Assembly: GCA_030038335.1 (NCBI GenBank)
Contig: JASHPC010000061.1
Span: forward strand, 1-5,104
Reading direction: 5' to 3'
DNA: 5,104 bases
Source of the DNA: Vulcanimicrobiota bacterium
GTDB taxonomy: Bacteria > Vulcanimicrobiota > Vulcanimicrobiia > Vulcanimicrobiales > Vulcanimicrobiaceae
Below are positions 4,538 through 5,104 of the stretch, piece after piece (position 1 is the stretch's first letter; each line of letters opens with the position of its first letter). The notes beneath the pieces were generated by a model. That model saw only the letters and a list, made by a program, of their open reading frames with translations. It was not told the DNA's origin and did no database searches. The position numbers and the translations under genes were made by a program.

Positions 4538-5104
4538 ATGATGACAGCTAGCGTTCCACCGATCGTCGCGCGCATCGCGAGCACGTACCACCGTGCGACA
4601 CTTGGCACCGTCTCGTTTCAGTATCACCGCGTCTTCGACGTGCATGCCGGACCGAGCGGTCAACATCAAGACTTCACGTTCGACGGAATCTATCGCAACG
4701 GCGTGCTCGTCAAAGTACGCATGCTGCGCTACACGATCGGAAATAGGTCGGCGAGCGCCAGTGAGATAGCGAGCGTCGTTCACGCATACGAGAACCCGAA
4801 GTCCGGAGACGTCTTCGAGGCACCCTGGAAACCGCAGTACGAGCGCGACTACCGTGACCGCGTCCTCGCACACGGAATCATCGCTTTCACCGCCGTCAAT
4901 CGCTCGTACGGACACGGGGACGGAACGTTCACGTACGACGCGAACGACAACATCACGTCGTACACGTACACGCCGACGGTTTTTCCCGAGCACGCGACGG
5001 CGGGAACGGTCCGGGGCATCCGCGGGCGCGTGCTGCCGCGCTACTGGGCGATGACGACCGAGACTCAGACGTATACCGGCAGATACTCGATCTTCGCGGC
5101 AAGC
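4538..5104 (+). CDS. Unrecognised protein (3' end cut by window edge)
   Basis: An open frame of 189 codons runs from ATG-ATG at 4538/4541 to the right edge. In the same frame, the stretch back to the TAA at 4472-4474 has no ATG, GTG or TTG, so no longer version exists. The codons show the GC-rich third positions of the other genes, and the overlapping frames are shadows. The protein is polar and beta-prone, rich in Tyr, Thr, Val, Arg and Asp, with segments such as FDVHAGPSGQHQDFTFDG (33-50), GDVFEAPWKPQYERDY (90-105) and FTYDANDNITSYTYTP (131-146). The general look suggests an extracytoplasmic beta-rich protein, possibly LolA/lipoprotein-sorting-like, but I cannot name a family. No hydrophobic signal segment is present in the first 30 residues, which is odd for such a protein. 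GAGG directly abuts the first ATG and GGGAA lies 10 bases upstream, so the exact start is uncertain. Confidence 0.7.
   Translation, partial: MMTASVPPIVARIASTYHRATLGTVSFQYHRVFDVHAGPSGQHQDFTFDGIYRNGVLVKVRMLRYTIGNRSASASEIASVVHAYENPKSGDVFEAPWKPQYERDYRDRVLAHGIIAFTAVNRSYGHGDGTFTYDANDNITSYTYTPTVFPEHATAGTVRGIRGRVLPRYWAMTTETQTYTGRYSIFAAS

Noticed and set aside
3926..4993. 355-codon minus-strand frame opposite the secreted protein and the last gene
   Set aside because: It crosses the intrinsic terminator and two plus-strand frames with better evidence; its Ala/Val/Arg-rich sequence reflects the complement of the YRGG repeats.

Overview
The window is GC-rich DNA, with G or C at most third codon positions, and is densely coding. 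It looks like the chromosome of a free-living heterotrophic bacterium. Start codons are mixed (GTG, ATG, TTG), Shine-Dalgarno signals are weak to moderate, and two of the four minus-strand genes overlap the gene before them. The Gly/Tyr/Arg-rich secreted protein and the codon style remind me of uncultured soil lineages such as Candidatus Eremiobacterota (WPS-2). That placement is an impression only; an acidobacterial, actinobacterial or other high-GC origin is not excluded.

Minus strand, read from 3716 down to 1: a compact four-gene operon. It begins with a proline racemase-family enzyme with both catalytic cysteines (2712-3716, GTG start). Next, 9 bases on, is a DapA-fold class I lyase (1821-2702, ATG). 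A single-subunit FAD amino-acid oxidoreductase follows, overlapping by 14 bases (596-1834, TTG start). Last is an MgtC/SapB-family membrane protein sharing one base with the gene before it (TGATG) and running off the left edge (1-596). The first three match, in order, the bacterial route for trans-4-hydroxy-L-proline. The epimerase makes cis-4-hydroxy-D-proline, the FAD enzyme oxidises it to 1-pyrroline-4-hydroxy-2-carboxylate, and the DapA-like enzyme deaminates that to 2-oxoglutarate semialdehyde. The semialdehyde dehydrogenase that would feed the TCA cycle, a transporter and a regulator are not in the window. The MgtC-like gene is an unusual fourth member with no obvious place in the pathway.

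Positions 3717-3802: an 86-base divergent intergenic region. On the plus strand it carries a candidate ECF/RpoE-like promoter, a short inverted repeat and a good Shine-Dalgarno site.

Plus strand: 3803-4474 encodes a small secreted protein. It has a signal peptide, a YR-anchored 8- and 7-residue repeat region rich in Gly, Tyr and Arg, and a Trp/Tyr-rich C-terminal domain with two cysteines. A strong intrinsic terminator (4491-4522) follows. Only 15 bases later a further open frame starts (4538) and continues past the right edge. I do not recognise its product, and it appears to lack a signal peptide. No RNA genes, CRISPR array, transposase or attachment site was seen.
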